A stretch of 64,000 nt of DNA from Turnera subulata. Lineage: Eukaryota; Streptophyta; Magnoliopsida; Malpighiales; Passifloraceae. The stretch lies in assembly GCA_028386065.3 (NCBI GenBank), contig JAKUCV010006750.1:159515-223514 (forward strand), read 5' to 3'. A program made the translations under genes and the position numbers. Positions within the stretch are counted from its first letter, which is position 1, and each line of letters opens with the position of its first letter. The notes beneath the pieces are model-generated. The model saw only the letters and a program-made list of their open reading frames with translations. It was not told the origin of the DNA and made no database searches. Below, one piece after another: positions 62,023 to 64,000 of this stretch.

Positions 62023-63922
62023 TCAGCGACTTTTGGTCTTCTTCTGGCCTTGATTGTGGAATGCTGCACAGATCTTCTTCCAACAGCGAATGGCAATGAG
62101 CAATGGTATTACAACCCAAGAGGAATTTGCACCAACATAATACGCATAGTAGTAAAGGGGACTTGCAGCAAAGTTATCGCCTTCCAAGAATGAAGTGATG
62201 AAATACACAGCATCACCATAGAGCTGGCCCAGAGAAACTGCAAACTGGAGAATGTAGCTGTATGACTTTCCAGTAGCAATAGCATATCTGCAAAGAGGCA
62301 TCAAGCAATTTAGCTAACAAGTTTAAGGGAATAATAAACAAAATTTCTTGTCAGAAAGTAGTTGTATCGTACACTGCCAGAAGACTAGCTGGACCCTCAA
62401 TAACAGCTGTTATCCCTTCAACAGTAACTATTCCAGCATCCCTAGCTGCATATCTCGAATCACCTTTGCTGTATTCTTTCCCTACAAGAATTTTCATACA
62501 CATCCAAAGAAGCGGAGTTCTAACATTATCTCAACTGGTAAAAGTGATTCGTGCCAAAGATCAGAGGAAATGTTGTCAGGTACTTACAGACTTCGGCCAG
62601 ATAATTAGAGCTTTTATCCTTGTAAAACTCTGGAGAGAAAACAAAATAGCCTTCGAGTATGATGTGCGTAAGACCAGTGAAAGCCCACCAGCACATTAGC
62701 AATCTGTCAATTTTTGCTATTCTGCGAGACCTTCCTGATACAAGAAAAGAATCGAATTCAGTTAGGAACTGATACTACACTCTTCCAGATTGCAATCCCA
62801 GTTTTGTTAGGGAAATTCATTAGCAAGGCTTTCTAATACAGTAAAGTCTAGCAAGGACACGGTTAGAAGAAAATGGGACAGTAGAAAGAGGCTATCTAAT
62901 ACACTAAGGAAGAGGATTCAAGGAAAGAATAGGTACTCAGAAAATTTATGAGTCATGGAATGGATATTCAAACTCCCATCCAAGACAAAAGCACCTCATC
63001 TGCTTTTCTTAGCCTAAATGTGAGAAACAGAAATCCAGCAGCAAGTCTCTGTACAGCCAGATTTGAAACGAAGACAGGCCACCAGAGGATTGTGTTGACT
63101 TGCAGTTTTCACTAGTGGCGTGAGCGTGGCTTCACTTTGGCACAGATATTCAGATTCCAAATTTGAGTAAAGAATCACAAACTAAGAAGATCTGAAACAA
63201 TCAATCTTCTGTAGAAAGGCTTTAGATTTCCACTTCCCAATCCAAAGTAGTACCAAAACTACTACCAACAAACTTAGAGAAAAATACAAAACCAAAATAT
63301 TGAAGCAGACATACAGATATAAGAGAACAACATCCTAAATTTCAAGAAGCAAACAGTAGTTTGGAAACGAAGCAGAGTGGTACATAGCATTAGCCATTCC
63401 AGTGAATTAACATGAAACGACCAAATCCATCAAACAGAGTAGCAGTGAACCGGTCACACCAAAGGTTTTAAATTTAATTGAGAAGTTAGAATCTGGACCC
63501 AGACGAAGCACACCCCTACATGAATTAAAGGTGGGCCACAAAGGGTAGATGCTTCAACATAGTCTCTCGTTTTGCCACACACACCCCTCATTGCAAAAAA
63601 GACGAGCTTCACCAGAAGAATTACCAAGTGAAAAGTACGAAGACCCAACCAAGTCAAACTAAACAAAAAATTCAAACACCCACATCGAGTTCTCGACGAA
63701 GAATGAGGTAAATGAGCAAATGGGAGTGGGGAAAAAAAAAAAGAAAAAAGAAAAAGGAAGAAGAGGTGAAGATGGGAAACCTGAAAGGATCCAGACAAGG
63801 GAGACCACAAGAACAGAGGCGACTCCGTAGACAGAGAGAATAGTGGATTGGGACAAGGAAACAGGCACGTAACCAGGGAGTTGGAGATCTCTTGGCACGT
63901 AAGGATGTGGCTGCCCCTCCAT
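62023..63922 (-). CDS. HYD1: 3-beta-hydroxysteroid-delta8,delta7-isomerase (EBP/HYDRA1)
   Basis: Endoplasmic-reticulum sterol isomerase of phytosterol and brassinosteroid-precursor synthesis; it moves the delta8 double bond to delta7. Exons: 63922-63781, 62734-62588, 62481-62373, 62287-62023, total 663 nt, 220 residues plus stop, the normal plant length. Seen: the plant-specific start [15 protein letters not shown], a first membrane helix (about 27-46), exon 2 with [17 protein letters not shown] holding the conserved His and Glu of the active site, exon 3 with [16 protein letters not shown], and exon 4 with LEGDNF, a YYY cluster and a final helix before KKICAA. The C-terminus is Lys/Arg-rich, as expected for ER retention. 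Intron 1 (about 1.05 kb) uses donor GTTTCC, the least certain junction. All frames join correctly. Confidence 0.96.
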
Positions 63923-64000
63923 TTTTTTGCTGCGTTGTTTGGATCAGTGTACTGTAAGTGCTACCTACTTGTATAAAAACTAAGCTAACGTTTACTAGCT
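63923..64000 (-). other. HYD1 5' flank, cut by the window edge
   Basis: Only 78 bp of upstream sequence is present. No convincing TATA box can be chosen. Confidence 0.4.

Overview
The window is nuclear DNA of a flowering plant, very probably a eudicot. It holds four intron-containing or intact plant genes separated by deeply nested LTR retrotransposons, MITEs and AT-rich spacer. No prokaryotic, organellar or viral gene was seen. The species cannot be named from the sequence.

Host genes, all on the minus strand: (1) MCM2, the replicative helicase subunit, 17 coding exons between 8669 and 3755; the hand-spliced frame is open and divisible by three (941 residues), and its promoter carries E2F-type sites. 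(2) A DUF761/cotton-fibre-type small acidic protein (27499-26918). (3) A single-exon C2-domain protein of the SRC2 type (60800-60006). (4) HYD1/EBP, the sterol delta8-delta7 isomerase, four exons (63922-62023; 220 residues). The genes share no pathway and look like ordinary neighbours.

Layout: 1-3.7 kb AT-rich spacer with a LINE RNase H remnant and a long inverted repeat; 3.7-8.9 kb MCM2; 9.35-22.91 kb a composite minus-strand Copia element (SIRE-like, with an extra ORF after pol, three LTR segments and a Mutator-type MITE inside pol); 22.9-26.5 kb Tat-type Gypsy and LINE debris plus a hAT MITE; 26.9-27.7 kb the DUF761 gene; 27.8-31.9 kb spacer with a second hAT MITE; 31.956-43.944 kb a minus-strand solo LTR split by a full-length plus-strand Copia (34.884-43.266 kb); 44-46.1 kb AT-rich spacer with a decayed tandem repeat; 46.392-58.601 kb a non-autonomous long-LTR element whose 3' LTR is split by another solo LTR (52.810-56.771 kb); 58.9-64 kb the C2 and HYD1 genes.

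The most striking signals are element-specific arrays of short palindromes or hairpins. The plus-strand Copia leader, between primer site and gag, has 17 copies of AACATCGATGTT (13 perfect), mostly spaced 20-21 bp. The minus-strand Copia has about a dozen TGGTTT(N3-7)AAACCA hairpins spread through LTRs and coding sequence. The Gypsy-like LTRs carry repeated GGGATGTNNATCCC hairpins whose stem arms co-vary. Other points are three nested insertions proved by target-site duplications, antisense ORFs in the non-autonomous element, splice-site-bounded cassettes conserved between diverged LTRs, and an apparent assembly error (a 243-bp exact duplication around a single N at 55702).
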